Assembly (NCBI RefSeq): GCF_900109315.1
Contig: NZ_FOJC01000003.1
Location: forward strand, 1 to 64,000
DNA: 64,000 nt
Direction: 5' to 3'
Origin: [Haemophilus] ducreyi
Lineage (GTDB): Bacteria; Pseudomonadota; Gammaproteobacteria; Enterobacterales; Pasteurellaceae
Numbering within the stretch: the stretch's first letter is position 1; the number at the start of each line of letters is the position of its first letter. The position numbers and the translations under genes are program-made. The notes beneath the pieces were generated by a model. It was not told the origin of the DNA, did no database searches, and saw only the letters and a program-made list of their open reading frames with translations. Shown in pieces: positions 27,464 through 37,173 of the stretch.

Positions 27464-28450
27464 ATGAGCCAACTAATTCGTACGCTTAAAGGCCATATTC
27501 GTGATGAAATTATCAAAAAAGGTGACTGGGTAAATGCACATGGTCACGCTGATCGTGCCTTTACCATGACGCCCGAAAAAATCACCATTTACCAAAATGC
27601 AAACTTACAACAAAAATGGGATTTAGTGGATGAAGTCAAACGTACCTCAAGTATAGACGACTATTATCGCCGTTTTAGCCAAGCGATTGAATTAATGATT
27701 TCTCAAGGCGTTACTGCGTTTGGTACTTTTGTCGATATTGATGCTGTGTGTGAAGATCGAGCCATTATCGCCGCCCATAAAGCGCGAGAATTGTATCAAA
27801 GTGATATCAACTTAAAATTTGCCAACCAAACCTTAAAAGGTGTGATTGAACCCACTGCTAAAAAATGGTTTGATATTGGTTCACAAATGGTTGATATAAT
27901 TGGTGGCTTGCCTTACCGTGATGAATTAGATCACGGACAAAGTTTATAAGCGATGGAAATTTTACTGGATACCGCAAAATCACTTGGCAAAATGTTACAT
28001 GTACACGTTGATCAATTTAATAGTGATAAAGAAAAAGAAACAGAGCAATTATGTGATAAAACCATTGAATTCGGTATGCAAGGTCAAGTTGTTGCCATTC
28101 ATGGTATATCTATCGAAGCCCATCCAAAACCATATCGTCAACAACTTTACCAGAAAATGCGCGATGCACAAATGATGGTGATTGCTTGCCCGATGGCTTG
28201 GATTGATAGCGGCCGTAAAGAAGATCTACAACCCTTTCACAATGCATTAACACCCGCTGATGAATTAATCCCAGAAGGGATTACCGTGGCAATTGGCACA
28301 GATAATATTTGTGATTATATGGTGCCATTATGTGAAGGTGATATGTGGCAAGAACTGAGTCTACTTTCTGCCGGTTGTCGTTTTACTAATTTAGAAGAAA
28401 TGGCAAATATTGCCTCAATTAATGGCCGAAAAGTATTAGGCATTCGCTAA
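27464..28450 (+). pseudogene. CodA-like amidohydrolase, broken by an in-frame TAA
   Basis: The frame reads as one 328-codon metal-dependent amidohydrolase of the cytosine deaminase type. It has the HxH metal site (NAHGHADRAFT, residues 24-34), a second region HVHVDQF, then HGIS and the late GTDN aspartate motif. Codon 162 is TAA (27947-27949), and the frame continues without a shift on both sides (HGQSL-stop-AMEILLD). So a single base change, for example from GAA, CAA or AAA, explains it. The N-terminal piece lacks most of the barrel, so the product should be inactive. An ATG just after the stop (27953) could start a fragment. The substrate is not known. A sequencing error or suppression remains possible. 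Confidence 0.8.
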
Positions 28451-28493
28451 CCCCCTCCTACCAAATTAAGCGAATACACCGACAATTCATATA

Positions 28494-28540
28494 AGCGGTC
28501 AGTTTTACAAAAAAATTAGTAAAACTGACCGCCTGTTTTT
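28494..28540 (+). terminator. Terminator after the amidohydrolase
   Basis: GCGGTCAGTTTTAC (28495-28508) and GTAAAACTGACCGC (28519-28532) form a 14-bp perfect stem followed by CTGTTTTT. The arms include the AAGCGGTC part of the uptake signal. Confidence 0.85.
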
Positions 28541-28641
28541 ATGGCAAAATCCAACTTTAAGCAATTTTCTGCTATAATCGCCCAAATTTTTCCTCATTAT
28601 TTTGTGAGGATAACTGTTATTAAAATTTAAAGGATATTTTT

Positions 28642-30411
28642 ATGATGCGTTCTCATTATTGCGGTACGTTAAACCGCTCTCACGTTGGACAAGCTGTTAC
28701 ATTAAGCGGTTGGGTTCACCGTATCCGTAACCTTGGCCGTTTTATTTTTATGCAAATCCGTGATCGTGAAGGAATCATACAAGTTTTTTTTGATGAAAAA
28801 GATGACACTCTCTTTAAAGTGGCTTCTCAATTACGCACCGAAGCTTGTGTCCAAATTCAAGGTCAAGTTATTGCCCGTGATGAAGCGAAAATCAATCCAG
28901 AAATGGCTACTGGTGAGATTGAAGTTCTAGTGCAAAATGTATTGGTTTATAACAATGCTGAAGCACTACCGCTCGATTTCAATCAAAATAATACCGAAGA
29001 ACAACGCTTAAAATACCGCTATTTAGATTTACGTCGCCATAAAATGGCAGAAAATCTCAAAACACGCGCCAAAATTACTAGTTTTGTGCGTCGTTATATG
29101 GATGAACACGGCTTTCTAGATATTGAAACGCCCATGTTAACTAAAGCAACGCCTGAAGGCGCACGTGATTATTTAGTGCCAAGCCGTGTTCATAAAGGCA
29201 AATTTTATGCATTACCACAATCACCGCAACTATTTAAACAATTACTAATGATGTCCGGTTTTGACCGCTATTATCAAATCGTCAAATGCTTCCGTGATGA
29301 AGATCTACGCGCAGACCGCCAGCCAGAATTTACACAAATTGATGTAGAAACCTCTTTCTTAACCGCTGAGGAAGTCCGTGCCTTAATGGAAAATATGATC
29401 CACGGTTTATGGTTAGATCGACTAAATGTCGATTTGGGTAAATTCCCGATCATGAGCTGGCAAGAAGCGATGCAACGTTTTGGTTCAGATAAACCTGATT
29501 TACGTAATCCTATTGAATTAGTGGATATCGCCGACATCGTTAAAAATGTTGAATTTAACGTCTTTAATGAACCCGCAAATGCCGTTGATGGGCGAGTAAC
29601 GGTTTTACGCGTACCAAATGGTGCAACCTTAACGCGTAAACAAATTGATGAATATACACAATTTGTAGCGATTTATGGCGCTAAAGGCTTAGCTTGGGCA
29701 AAAATTAATGATATCAACGCAGGAATGGACAGTATCCAAAGCCCTGTGGCTAAATTCTTAAATGCAGAGATTTTCAATGCATTAATTGAACGCACTGCTG
29801 CCCAAAGCGGTGATATCCTTTTCTTTGGCGCAGATAAATGGCAAGTAGTGACCGATGCAATGGGCGCCTTACGCCTAAAAATTGGTCGAGACTTAGCATT
29901 AACTGATCAAACCGCTTGGAAACCATTATGGGTTATTGATTTCCCAATGTTTGAGCGAGATGATGAAGGCAATTTATCTGCAATGCATCATCCATTTACT
30001 GCACCCAAAGATCTTTCACCTGACCAATTAGCAGCCGATCCAATCAAAGCGGTTGCTAATGCCTATGATATGGTTATCAACGGCTATGAAGTCGGTGGTG
30101 GTTCAGTTCGTATTTTCGATCCTAAAATGCAACAAACTGTCTTCAATATTTTAGGTATTAATGAACAAGATCAGCAGGAAAAATTTGGATTCTTATTAGA
30201 TGCACTTAAATTTGGTACACCTCCACATGCTGGCTTAGCTTTTGGTTTAGACCGTTTAACGATGTTGATCACAGGTACAGAAAACATTCGTGATGTCATT
30301 GCATTTCCAAAAACTACAGCAGCCGCTTGTTTAATGACCGAAGCACCAAGCTATGCAAATCCACAAGTATTACAAGAATTAGCTATCCAGACCACGATTG
30401 AAACTGAATAA
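28642..30411 (+). CDS. aspS: Aspartyl-tRNA synthetase
   Basis: AspS charges tRNA-Asp. The 589-residue bacterial-type enzyme has the N-terminal OB-fold anticodon-binding domain ([14 protein letters not shown]). Class II motifs follow: [50 protein letters not shown] (motif 2) and the C-terminal GLAFGLDRL (motif 3). A bacterial GAD insertion lies in the middle. The ATG at 28642 has an AAGGA ribosome binding site. An extended -10, TGCTATAAT (about 28571-28579), lies about 65 bp upstream. It heads the conserved order aspS-nudB-yebC-ruvC. Confidence 0.97.
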   Translation: MMRSHYCGTLNRSHVGQAVTLSGWVHRIRNLGRFIFMQIRDREGIIQVFFDEKDDTLFKVASQLRTEACVQIQGQVIARDEAKINPEMATGEIEVLVQNVLVYNNAEALPLDFNQNNTEEQRLKYRYLDLRRHKMAENLKTRAKITSFVRRYMDEHGFLDIETPMLTKATPEGARDYLVPSRVHKGKFYALPQSPQLFKQLLMMSGFDRYYQIVKCFRDEDLRADRQPEFTQIDVETSFLTAEEVRALMENMIHGLWLDRLNVDLGKFPIMSWQEAMQRFGSDKPDLRNPIELVDIADIVKNVEFNVFNEPANAVDGRVTVLRVPNGATLTRKQIDEYTQFVAIYGAKGLAWAKINDINAGMDSIQSPVAKFLNAEIFNALIERTAAQSGDILFFGADKWQVVTDAMGALRLKIGRDLALTDQTAWKPLWVIDFPMFERDDEGNLSAMHHPFTAPKDLSPDQLAADPIKAVANAYDMVINGYEVGGGSVRIFDPKMQQTVFNILGINEQDQQEKFGFLLDALKFGTPPHAGLAFGLDRLTMLITGTENIRDVIAFPKTTAAACLMTEAPSYANPQVLQELAIQTTIETE

Positions 30412-30417
30412 CAGCCT

Positions 30418-30448
30418 CAAAATTGCCCCACACTATTGGGGCATTTTG
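30418..30448 (+). terminator. Terminator of aspS
   Basis: CAAAATTGCCCCA and TGGGGCATTTTG pair around a 6-nt loop (stem 30419-30447), 7 bp after the aspS stop. The downstream T-run is part of the stem, so strength is moderate. Confidence 0.65.
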
Positions 30449-30514
30449 TAATATTTAAAAAACCGGTCTTTTTTATTAAAATGATTACAACAATAATGAG
30501 AGTTTTTGCTAAAA

Positions 30515-30970
30515 ATGCTCACTACCCCATACAAAAATCCAAATTCTGTATTAATTGTTATTTATGCACAAAATACTAAGCGAATTTTAATGCTACAACG
30601 CAAAGATGATCCGAGTTTTTGGCAATCAGTAACAGGTTCATTAGAACAGCAAGAATCTGCCTTAGAAGCAGCAAAACGGGAAGTTTTGGAAGAAGTTGGC
30701 ATTGATATTATCCAGCAAAAACTAACGATTTATGATTGTCAAAAATCAGTAAAATTTGAGATTTTTCCACATTTCCGCTATAAATATGCGCCGAATGTGA
30801 CACATTGTTGTGAACATTGGTTTTTATTAGCATTACCCAATGAACAAACACCAACATTAACCGAACATTTAACGTTTAAATGGCTTTCTGCTGATGAAGC
30901 AATTCATCTAACGAAATCCCCCAATAATGCGGCAGCGATTGCAAAATATTTGCTTAACCAGGCCGCTTAA
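30515..30970 (+). CDS. nudB: Dihydroneopterin triphosphate diphosphatase (Nudix)
   Basis: NudB removes pyrophosphate from dihydroneopterin triphosphate early in folate synthesis. The Nudix box is GSLEQQESALEAAKREVLEEVG, intact including the REVLEEVG core. The C-terminal EHLTFKWLSADEA is typical. The ATG at 30515 (MLTTPYKNP) suits the family; another lies 9 bp upstream. It sits between aspS and yebC as in other gammaproteobacteria. The length is 151 residues. Confidence 0.9.
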   Translation: MLTTPYKNPNSVLIVIYAQNTKRILMLQRKDDPSFWQSVTGSLEQQESALEAAKREVLEEVGIDIIQQKLTIYDCQKSVKFEIFPHFRYKYAPNVTHCCEHWFLLALPNEQTPTLTEHLTFKWLSADEAIHLTKSPNNAAAIAKYLLNQAA

Positions 30971-31051
30971 ATTAAACGTAGAAAATTGTGCTAACGAATG
31001 CAGACACTATTTTCTACAGCAGATTGAAACAAAAAAATAAAGGAAATTACA

Positions 31052-31792
31052 ATGGCAGGTCATAGTAAGTGGGCTAACATCAAACACCGTAAAGCAACAC
31101 AAGATGCACAACGCGGTAAAATTTTTACTAAATTAATTCGTGAATTAGTTACTGCAGCCAAAATCGGAGGGGGTGATGTTGCAGCAAACCCACGGTTACG
31201 TTCAGCAGTAGATAAAGCATTATCAAGCAATATGACACGGGACACCATCAATCGTGCTATTGAGCGTGGTGTTGGCGGTGGTGACGATACCAATATGGAA
31301 ACTAAAATCTATGAAGGCTATGGACCAGGTGGTACTGCCGTGATGGTTGAATGTTTAAGTGATAATGCTAATCGCACTATTTCACAAGTCCGCCCTAGCT
31401 TTACCAAATGTGGTGGCAATCTAGGTACAGAAGGCTCAGTAGGTTACTTATTCAGTAAAAAAGGCTTAATTTTAATCGCAAACGCTGATGAAGATGCCTT
31501 AACAGAAGCGGCAATAGAAGCCGGTGCAGATGATATTCAAGCACAAGAAGACGGTTCATTTGAAATTTACACCGCATGGGAAGATTTAGGTTCAGTCAGA
31601 GATGGAATTGAAGCCGCCGGTTTCAACATTCAAGAAGCTGAAGTAACAATGATTCCGTCTACAACCGTTGATTTATATGCAGAAACCGCACCGAAACTAT
31701 TAAAATTAATCGATATGTTAGAAGATTGTGACGATGTCCAGAATGTTTATCATAATGGTGAAATCAGCGATGAAGTAGCCGCATTACTTTAA
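31052..31792 (+). CDS. yebC: YebC/PmpR-family transcriptional regulator
   Basis: The 246-residue protein begins with the hallmark [20 protein letters not shown], followed by [19 protein letters not shown]. Members are reported as DNA-binding regulators, and more recently as factors that relieve ribosome stalling at polyproline. Which applies here cannot be told. The start has an AAAGGAAA ribosome binding site. It belongs to the aspS-nudB-yebC-ruvC neighbourhood, with an extra lipoprotein gene inserted before ruvC. Confidence 0.95.
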   Translation: MAGHSKWANIKHRKATQDAQRGKIFTKLIRELVTAAKIGGGDVAANPRLRSAVDKALSSNMTRDTINRAIERGVGGGDDTNMETKIYEGYGPGGTAVMVECLSDNANRTISQVRPSFTKCGGNLGTEGSVGYLFSKKGLILIANADEDALTEAAIEAGADDIQAQEDGSFEIYTAWEDLGSVRDGIEAAGFNIQEAEVTMIPSTTVDLYAETAPKLLKLIDMLEDCDDVQNVYHNGEISDEVAALL

Positions 31793-31871
31793 GTCGTTTT
31801 TATCATTATTCTGTGATAGCATTACCTCGCCAATTTGGCATTTATCTACACACATATAAGTAGGAGATAAT

Positions 31872-32408
31872 ATGAAATTAGTCAAATTTGTTCCAGCTTT
31901 ACTTTCAGGGCTTGTATTGACCGCTTGCGCATCAAATGATATGACCTCAGCCAAAATGATGGCTCATAATGAACAAATGCAGATGATAGAACAACAAGCA
32001 ATACAAATGATGGAACCGGTAATGGCAGAAACAATGGCTGCAATTCCACGGGTAAATGTTGAAAAAATTACTGACGGTTCTAAAGTCGTGGTTTACACTT
32101 GCCAAAACAACAAAATGATTACGGCACGTTATGCGTTCCAAGGCAATAATCCAAAAGCCGTTAACTTAGTATTGAGCCAAGGTAAACATACTAAACAAAT
32201 CAATGGGTTGAGTCGTGATGAAAACAACCACGATTTTACTTCTTTCAAATCAGATAAATATGTTTGGAATGTAGAAAATGGCTTCAACTTAGAAAATGCA
32301 GCGACTAAAGTAGGTGGCATGCTAACCGAAAAAGGCGCAGAATCTGATGCAATCTTAGCGAAACTTTGTGATGTAGAAACTACTGCAACAAAGCAAGCCA
32401 ATAAATAA
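31872..32408 (+). CDS. Lipoprotein, possibly MliC-like
   Basis: This 178-residue protein has a lipoprotein signal with lipobox LTAC (Cys19). A Met/Gln-rich linker follows (residues 24-55). The C-terminal domain has VVYTCQNNKMITARYAF, then QINGL and KYVW, and a late cysteine (LCDVE). The order Y-C, a beta strand, a V-N-L strand and a late cysteine resembles the lysozyme-inhibitor (MliC/PliC) fold, but the usual SGARY motif is not clear. Function is therefore not assigned. It lies between yebC and ruvC with its own ribosome binding site (TAGGAG) and a terminator after it. Confidence 0.75.
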   Translation: MKLVKFVPALLSGLVLTACASNDMTSAKMMAHNEQMQMIEQQAIQMMEPVMAETMAAIPRVNVEKITDGSKVVVYTCQNNKMITARYAFQGNNPKAVNLVLSQGKHTKQINGLSRDENNHDFTSFKSDKYVWNVENGFNLENAATKVGGMLTEKGAESDAILAKLCDVETTATKQANK

Positions 32409-32422
32409 TTTAAGTTAATGAC

Positions 32423-32470
32423 AAGCGGGCGGATCAGCAAATAAATCAGCTAATTCGCTCGCTTATTTTT
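32423..32470 (+). terminator. Terminator of the lipoprotein gene
   Basis: AAGCGGGCG (32423-32431) pairs with CGCTCGCTT (32456-32464) with one G-U, and TATTTTTA follows. It separates the lipoprotein gene from ruvC. Confidence 0.6.
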
Positions 32471-32490
32471 AGTATAATAACGCAAATAGT

Positions 32491-33069
32491 ATGCCGATTA
32501 TTTTAGGAATTGATCCCGGCTCACGCATAACGGGCTACGGTATTATCCACCAACAAGGTCGTCAATTAGAATATTTAGGCAGTGGTGCTATTCGCATCAA
32601 TGCTAGTGATCTACCTAGTCGTTTAAAACATATTTATGCTGGCGTAACCGAAATTATTACGCAATTTCAGCCTGATATGTTTGCTATTGAACAAGTTTTT
32701 ATGGCAAAAAATGCGGATTCTGCATTAAAACTAGGGCAAGCTAGAGGCACAGCAATTGTAGCAGCGGTTAATCATGACTTACCCGTTTTCGAATATGCTG
32801 CAAGATTAGTTAAACAAACCGTGACCGGCATAGGCTCAGCAGATAAACTGCAAGTGCAAGATATGGTAACACGAATGCTACAATTATCCGCTAAACCTCA
32901 AGTTGATGCGGCTGATGCACTAGCAATTGCCATCACACACGCCCATTCTATCCAACATTCATTAATTGTCGCTCAACAAAACAACCCTTCCATTACAACA
33001 CACAAAGAACAAATTCTTGCCTTAATGAAAACACGCTATAGCCGAGGAAGATTTAGATTAAAAGGCTAA
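32491..33069 (+). CDS. ruvC: Holliday junction resolvase RuvC
   Basis: RuvC cuts Holliday junctions during recombination. The 192-residue protein has the catalytic acidic residues in [14 protein letters not shown] (Asp8), [10 protein letters not shown] (Glu), and [14 protein letters not shown] (two Asp). The length is a little over E. coli RuvC (173), with a basic C-terminal tail ([14 protein letters not shown]). ruvA and ruvB usually follow in enterobacteria and H. influenzae, but here lemA follows after a small open frame. So ruvAB must lie elsewhere. Confidence 0.95.
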   Translation: MPIILGIDPGSRITGYGIIHQQGRQLEYLGSGAIRINASDLPSRLKHIYAGVTEIITQFQPDMFAIEQVFMAKNADSALKLGQARGTAIVAAVNHDLPVFEYAARLVKQTVTGIGSADKLQVQDMVTRMLQLSAKPQVDAADALAIAITHAHSIQHSLIVAQQNNPSITTHKEQILALMKTRYSRGRFRLKG

Positions 33070-33209
33070 TGAATCAAGATTACTGTCAACTTTGTCAAAC
33101 AAATTTCAAAATAAATAACCAACAGTCAAAAAATAATTTATCATCAACGGTAATCAAATTACTGCAAAACTGTGTAAGTTTATTAGAAAAACAGCGCGCT
33201 TGTAGTTAA
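33069..33209 (+). CDS. Possible 46-residue cysteine-containing small protein
   Basis: An ATG overlaps the ruvC stop (TAATG) and opens a 46-codon frame ending at 33207-33209. The product has a CxxC pair (YCQLC, Cys6 and Cys9), a polar middle and a C-terminal helix-like segment (STVIKLLQNCVSLLEKQ). The TAATG overlap would allow translational coupling to ruvC. There is no recognisable homologue. The frame is short and A/T-rich, so it could be chance. Confidence 0.3.
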   Translation: MNQDYCQLCQTNFKINNQQSKNNLSSTVIKLLQNCVSLLEKQRACS

Positions 33210-33250
33210 AATTCAACTAATTCTTAACGTAATATAAGGTTACTCAATCT

Positions 33251-33835
33251 ATGAAAAAAACTGTCAGGATCTTAATTATAGCAATCTTTGGATTAGGCGC
33301 TTTTTCTTTAACCAAATACAATACTTTAGTGCACGCTGAAGAAGAAATTAATTCTGTTTGGGGTAATGTTGAATCCGCTTACCAACGCCGTGCTGATTTA
33401 ATTCCTAATCTAGTTAACACGGTCAAAGGACAAGCCAATTTTGAGAAAGAAACACTGACTTCAGTAATTGAAGCACGTGCTAAAGCCACTTCAGTAACCA
33501 TTGATCCTAATAATGCCACCGAAGAAGAAATGGCGAGATTTCAATCCGCGCAACAAAATGTCAATTCTGCTTTATCACGCTTATTAGTCTCAGTTGAAAA
33601 ATACCCTGAATTGAAAGCTCACGAAGGCTTCTTGAATTTACAAGCTCAATTAGAAGGCACTGAAAATCGCATTAATGTTGAACGGAATAATTTTAATGCT
33701 GCCGTCAAAGAATACAATAAGCAAGTGCGTGAATTTCCGACTAAAATCCCAGCAATGCTGATGGGATTCACAACAAAACCACAATTTAAAGCTGAAGCGG
33801 GTTCAAATCAGGCACCAACAGTAAATTTTAATTAA
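33251..33835 (+). CDS. lemA: LemA family protein
   Basis: LemA proteins are membrane-anchored coiled-coil proteins of unsettled role. This one has 194 residues. The N-terminal helix (RILIIAIFGLGAFSL) is an anchor or signal. The family core follows: EEINSVWGNVESAYQRRADLIPNLVNTVKG and then the conserved NVERNNFNAAVKEYNK near the C-terminus. It is followed by two TPM-domain genes, the usual lemA-ygcG partnership, although a hairpin stands between them. Confidence 0.93.
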   Translation: MKKTVRILIIAIFGLGAFSLTKYNTLVHAEEEINSVWGNVESAYQRRADLIPNLVNTVKGQANFEKETLTSVIEARAKATSVTIDPNNATEEEMARFQSAQQNVNSALSRLLVSVEKYPELKAHEGFLNLQAQLEGTENRINVERNNFNAAVKEYNKQVREFPTKIPAMLMGFTTKPQFKAEAGSNQAPTVNFN

Positions 33836-33841
33836 TCCATC

Positions 33842-33877
33842 AATAGATAATGTGTTAAAACACATTATCTATTTTCA
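33842..33877 (+). terminator. Terminator of lemA
   Basis: AATAGATAATGTG (33842-33854) and CACATTATCTATT (33861-33873) form a 13-bp perfect stem followed by TTTCATTT. It starts 7 bp after the lemA stop and probably makes the TPM genes partly independent. Confidence 0.75.
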
Positions 33878-33904
33878 TTTAATCTGACTCATTTAACGAC
33901 CACT

Positions 33905-34354
33905 ATGCAACACATTCCTTTCCTGACAAATAAACTGCCCATAGATACACAAAAAATTGAACAAGCCATTGCTGAGCTAGAACAACAAACGACGGCTGAA
34001 TTACGTGTTGTTGTAGAACGTAAAGCAAAAGGCAAACGAAATGCAATAATGCGCGCTAATCAATTATTTGATGAATTAAATATGCGGGCTACTGCCGCAC
34101 GAAATGGTGTACTTATTTACCTTTCTTTTAAGCCTCATCATTTGGCAATTGTCGGCGATCACGCTATTCACGAAAAAGTCGGGCAGGTTTTTTGGCAATC
34201 GATTTATGATCAAATGAAATTAGCTTGTCAGCAGACTCATTATACACAAGCAATTTGTCATGGTATTCAACAAGTTAGCATTCAACTTGCTAAATATTTT
34301 CCTCATCAACCTGGCGATATTAATGAACTCGACAATGAGGTAGTAATTAAATGA
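33905..34354 (+). CDS. TPM-domain protein (short, cytosolic type)
   Basis: This 149-residue protein carries a TPM domain (formerly DUF477): IEQAIAELEQQTTAELRVVVERK, then NGVLIYLSFKPHHLAIVGD and HEKVGQVFW. It has no signal peptide or membrane helix. Homologues are usually encoded next to lemA and a ygcG-type gene. The stop overlaps the start of the next gene by 4 bp (ATGA). The biochemical role in bacteria is not established. Confidence 0.85.
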   Translation: MQHIPFLTNKLPIDTQKIEQAIAELEQQTTAELRVVVERKAKGKRNAIMRANQLFDELNMRATAARNGVLIYLSFKPHHLAIVGDHAIHEKVGQVFWQSIYDQMKLACQQTHYTQAICHGIQQVSIQLAKYFPHQPGDINELDNEVVIK

Positions 34355-35121
34355 TAAAATTAATCTATAAACCACTTTGGCTGATACTCCTCATCTTTTT
34401 CAGCTTCAAAGCGATTGCCGAAGATCACTATCCTACTGCGCCATCACCATTCTATTATGTTTCAGATTACACAAAGACATTAAACCAACAAGAATGGCGA
34501 ACATTGGAAGATGCTTTGATTAATAATCGTTCAAAAACCAGCTCTCAGATTATTGTGGTGATGATACCATCTACTGATGGTGAAGAAATTGCCCGCTATG
34601 CGCATAACCTATTTAATAAGTGGGGAATTGGCCGTATCAAACATAATGAAAATAATGGCGTGCTATTATTAATTGCAAAAAATGATCGTAAATTATTTAT
34701 TGCAACAGGGCGGGGATTAGAAAGTGCACTACCAGATGCAATCGCCGCAACAATCATACGGCATCACATTACACCATATTTTAAACAAAATTTATATGCT
34801 GAGGGTATTGCAAGTGGACTGTCGGCAATTATGGCAGCGATCAACGGGGAATTTGCCGCTTACGATGAATATCAATCAAGTAATAATCAAACACTAGACG
34901 GATTCTTCTTTTTTCTTTTTGCGGCATTTGTTATCTTTATGATGTTCCGTCCAACACGCAATAGCCAATATATTAGTCGTAGCAACACTGAACCATTTCA
35001 GCAAATATTACGCCATTCTCGCTATCATCACGACACTAGTAGAGACTTATACCGCGGTGGTAGTGGTGATAGTTTTGGTGGAGGATCTTCCGGCGGCGGG
35101 GGCGCGGGTGGTAGTTGGTAA
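34351..35121 (+). CDS. YgcG-type TPM-domain membrane protein with Gly-rich tail
   Basis: This 256-residue protein has a signal peptide (LILLIFFSFKAIAE) and a periplasmic TPM domain (SDYTKTLNQQEWRTLEDAL, NNGVLLLIAKNDRKLFIATG). One transmembrane helix follows (FFFFLFAAFVIFMMF, about residues 187-202). The tail ends in glycine- and serine-rich sequence (SFGGGSSGGGGAGGSW), the hallmark of YgcG-type partners of LemA. It is translationally coupled to the shorter TPM gene. A membrane complex with LemA is inferred from context. Confidence 0.87.
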   Translation: MIKLIYKPLWLILLIFFSFKAIAEDHYPTAPSPFYYVSDYTKTLNQQEWRTLEDALINNRSKTSSQIIVVMIPSTDGEEIARYAHNLFNKWGIGRIKHNENNGVLLLIAKNDRKLFIATGRGLESALPDAIAATIIRHHITPYFKQNLYAEGIASGLSAIMAAINGEFAAYDEYQSSNNQTLDGFFFFLFAAFVIFMMFRPTRNSQYISRSNTEPFQQILRHSRYHHDTSRDLYRGGSGDSFGGGSSGGGGAGGSW

Positions 35122-35289
35122 GTTAACGTAAAATTAAGCACAAATCCAACTGCTTAATAAAATTTACGCATAGTAATAAACCATTTTTAACCGTGCTAAC
35201 TGTGCATAAGCAATTGCTTGCCGCCTGCTATATCCGTCAGCAAAATTATGCTATGATGATATCTAGTATTTATTCTATTTTTATTTTTT

Positions 35290-35871
35290 ATGCAAATTCG
35301 CCTTACTTTTATTCTGCTAATTATCGTTGCAATACTAGGTGGTTGGTATATGAATCAGCATAAACCAACAGACTACAGCTTAACTCAACTAATAAAAAAA
35401 GAAGGAACACCTGATTATAGCGGTCGTAATATCAGCACCATGATTTATGATGTCAATGGCCAACCCCAATATTTTGCTAAAGCGACTGAAATCAAGCGCT
35501 ATGAAGCCACACAGCATACAGAATTTATCAACCCTTTCATCAACTTATATGATACACAAACTCGGGCAAAACAATGGAATATTAGTGCTGAACAAGCAGA
35601 GATTACTCACGAAAAAATGTTACATTTAGTCGGCAACGTCAAGCTAAAAGCATTAGAAAATAATGCCCAGCTACAAAAAATTGTAACCGATAAACTCACG
35701 ATTGATTTAAATACACAAGATGTTTTTACTGATAGCAAAGTGACCTCTATTGGGGCTAGATTTTCCTCAAGCGGTATAGGTTTAAAAGGTAATTTAAAAC
35801 AGCAAGTAGCCACTCTTATTAAAGACGTTAAAACACATATTGAACCAACTGTTATTCAACAGTCTAAATAA
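35290..35871 (+). CDS. lptC: LPS export protein LptC
   Basis: LptC is the bitopic inner-membrane protein that passes lipopolysaccharide from LptBFG to LptA. The 193-residue protein has one N-terminal helix (FILLIIVAILGGWYM) and a periplasmic OstA-type beta-jellyroll (QHTEFINPFINLYD, LHLVGNVKL, DVFTDSKVTSIGARFSSSGIGLKGNL). It is followed 32 bp later by lptA and then lptB, the standard order. kdsC/kdsD, often upstream, are not present here; the 168 bp before it hold no gene. Confidence 0.93.
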   Translation: MQIRLTFILLIIVAILGGWYMNQHKPTDYSLTQLIKKEGTPDYSGRNISTMIYDVNGQPQYFAKATEIKRYEATQHTEFINPFINLYDTQTRAKQWNISAEQAEITHEKMLHLVGNVKLKALENNAQLQKIVTDKLTIDLNTQDVFTDSKVTSIGARFSSSGIGLKGNLKQQVATLIKDVKTHIEPTVIQQSK

Positions 35872-35903
35872 GAATAACGCATTTCATTTCTTAAGGATAT
35901 ACG

Positions 35904-36407
35904 ATGAAATCCCTATCAAAATCTGTTGTGCTTGCCACTTTGTTCAGTTTTTCCCTTTCTGCATATGCATTGAAAAGCGATGCAGAAAAACAGATTAATA
36001 TTGATGCTGGCAGCCAGTCTCTGGATATAAATACCAATACTGTCATATTTAGTAATAATGTGATTATTACACAAGGTTCGATAAAAGTGACCGCTAATAA
36101 AGTAAAAATCACACGCCAAACAGGTAAAAAAGAAACGTTAGATGCAACAGGCTCACCTGTAACATTTCAACAAACCTTGGATAATGGCAAACCAGTAAAA
36201 GGTAAAGGGAACACCGTACATTATGACTTAAATTCAGAATTTTTAACCTTAACTGGCAATGCTGAATTAAAACAGCAAGGAAGTTTTATACAAGCGGATA
36301 AAATCACTTATGATGTAAAAAAACAAAAACTTACTGCCGGAAGCGGTAATAATTCACGCGTGAAAACGATCCTCATTCCAACAGAGTTAAATCAACAGAA
36401 ACAATAG
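35904..36407 (+). CDS. lptA: LPS export periplasmic bridge protein LptA
   Basis: LptA oligomerises into the periplasmic bridge that carries LPS to LptDE. The 167-residue protein has a signal peptide cleaved near [10 protein letters not shown]. An OstA-like domain follows: [36 protein letters not shown] and [21 protein letters not shown] (conserved segments shortened here for reading). The ATG has an AAGGA ribosome binding site. lptB begins 8 bp after its stop. Confidence 0.93.
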   Translation: MKSLSKSVVLATLFSFSLSAYALKSDAEKQINIDAGSQSLDINTNTVIFSNNVIITQGSIKVTANKVKITRQTGKKETLDATGSPVTFQQTLDNGKPVKGKGNTVHYDLNSEFLTLTGNAELKQQGSFIQADKITYDVKKQKLTAGSGNNSRVKTILIPTELNQQKQ

Positions 36408-36415
36408 GTGAAAAA

Positions 36416-37141
36416 ATGCCAACGCTTTATGCAGAACATTTGGCCAAAAGCTATAAAAATCGCCAAGTAGTAAAAGATGTTAGCCTGAATGTTAAAGCAG
36501 GAGAAATTGTCGGATTACTCGGTCCAAACGGCGCAGGTAAAACTACCACATTTTATATGGTGGTAGGCCTTGTCCGCCACGATCAAGGCAAAATACGTAT
36601 TGACGATCAAGATATTAGTGTATTACCTATGCACGATCGTGCAAAATATGGTATTGGTTATTTACCACAAGAAGCCTCTATCTTTCATCGTTTGAGCGTA
36701 TATGATAACTTAATGGCGGTACTCCAAGTACGAAAAGACTTAAATAATCAACAACGTAAAGATCGTGCGGAAGAACTCATTAGCGAATTTCATATTGAAC
36801 ACATTCGTGATAATTTAGGGCAAGCATTATCAGGTGGTGAACGACGCCGTGTTGAAATAGCACGAGCGCTTGCCGCCAATCCACAATTTATTTTGCTAGA
36901 CGAACCTTTTGCAGGCGTTGACCCGATTTCTGTAATTGATATAAAAAAAATCATTGTGCATTTAAAACAACGTGGATTAGGCGTATTAATTACCGATCAT
37001 AATGTTCGAGAAACATTGAATGTCTGCCAACATGCTTATATTGTTGGCAGTGGTCAAATGATTGCTAATGGCACTCCCGAACAAATTCTAAATAACCCTG
37101 ATGTAAAACGCGTCTATTTGGGCGATGAGTTTAAACTTTAA
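36416..37141 (+). CDS. lptB: LPS export ABC transporter ATPase LptB
   Basis: LptB powers LPS extraction together with LptFG. The 241-residue ATPase shows Walker [10 protein letters not shown], the Q-loop in [11 protein letters not shown], the ABC signature [16 protein letters not shown], Walker [14 protein letters not shown] and the H-loop ITDHNV. The C-terminal extension ([18 protein letters not shown]) is typical of the LptB/LivG group. In enterobacteria rpoN follows. Here ptsN follows directly, consistent with loss of sigma-54 in Pasteurellaceae. Confidence 0.97.
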   Translation: MPTLYAEHLAKSYKNRQVVKDVSLNVKAGEIVGLLGPNGAGKTTTFYMVVGLVRHDQGKIRIDDQDISVLPMHDRAKYGIGYLPQEASIFHRLSVYDNLMAVLQVRKDLNNQQRKDRAEELISEFHIEHIRDNLGQALSGGERRRVEIARALAANPQFILLDEPFAGVDPISVIDIKKIIVHLKQRGLGVLITDHNVRETLNVCQHAYIVGSGQMIANGTPEQILNNPDVKRVYLGDEFKL

Positions 37142-37173
37142 GCCTTACAAAATTTAGCGCATTCAAGCACAAA

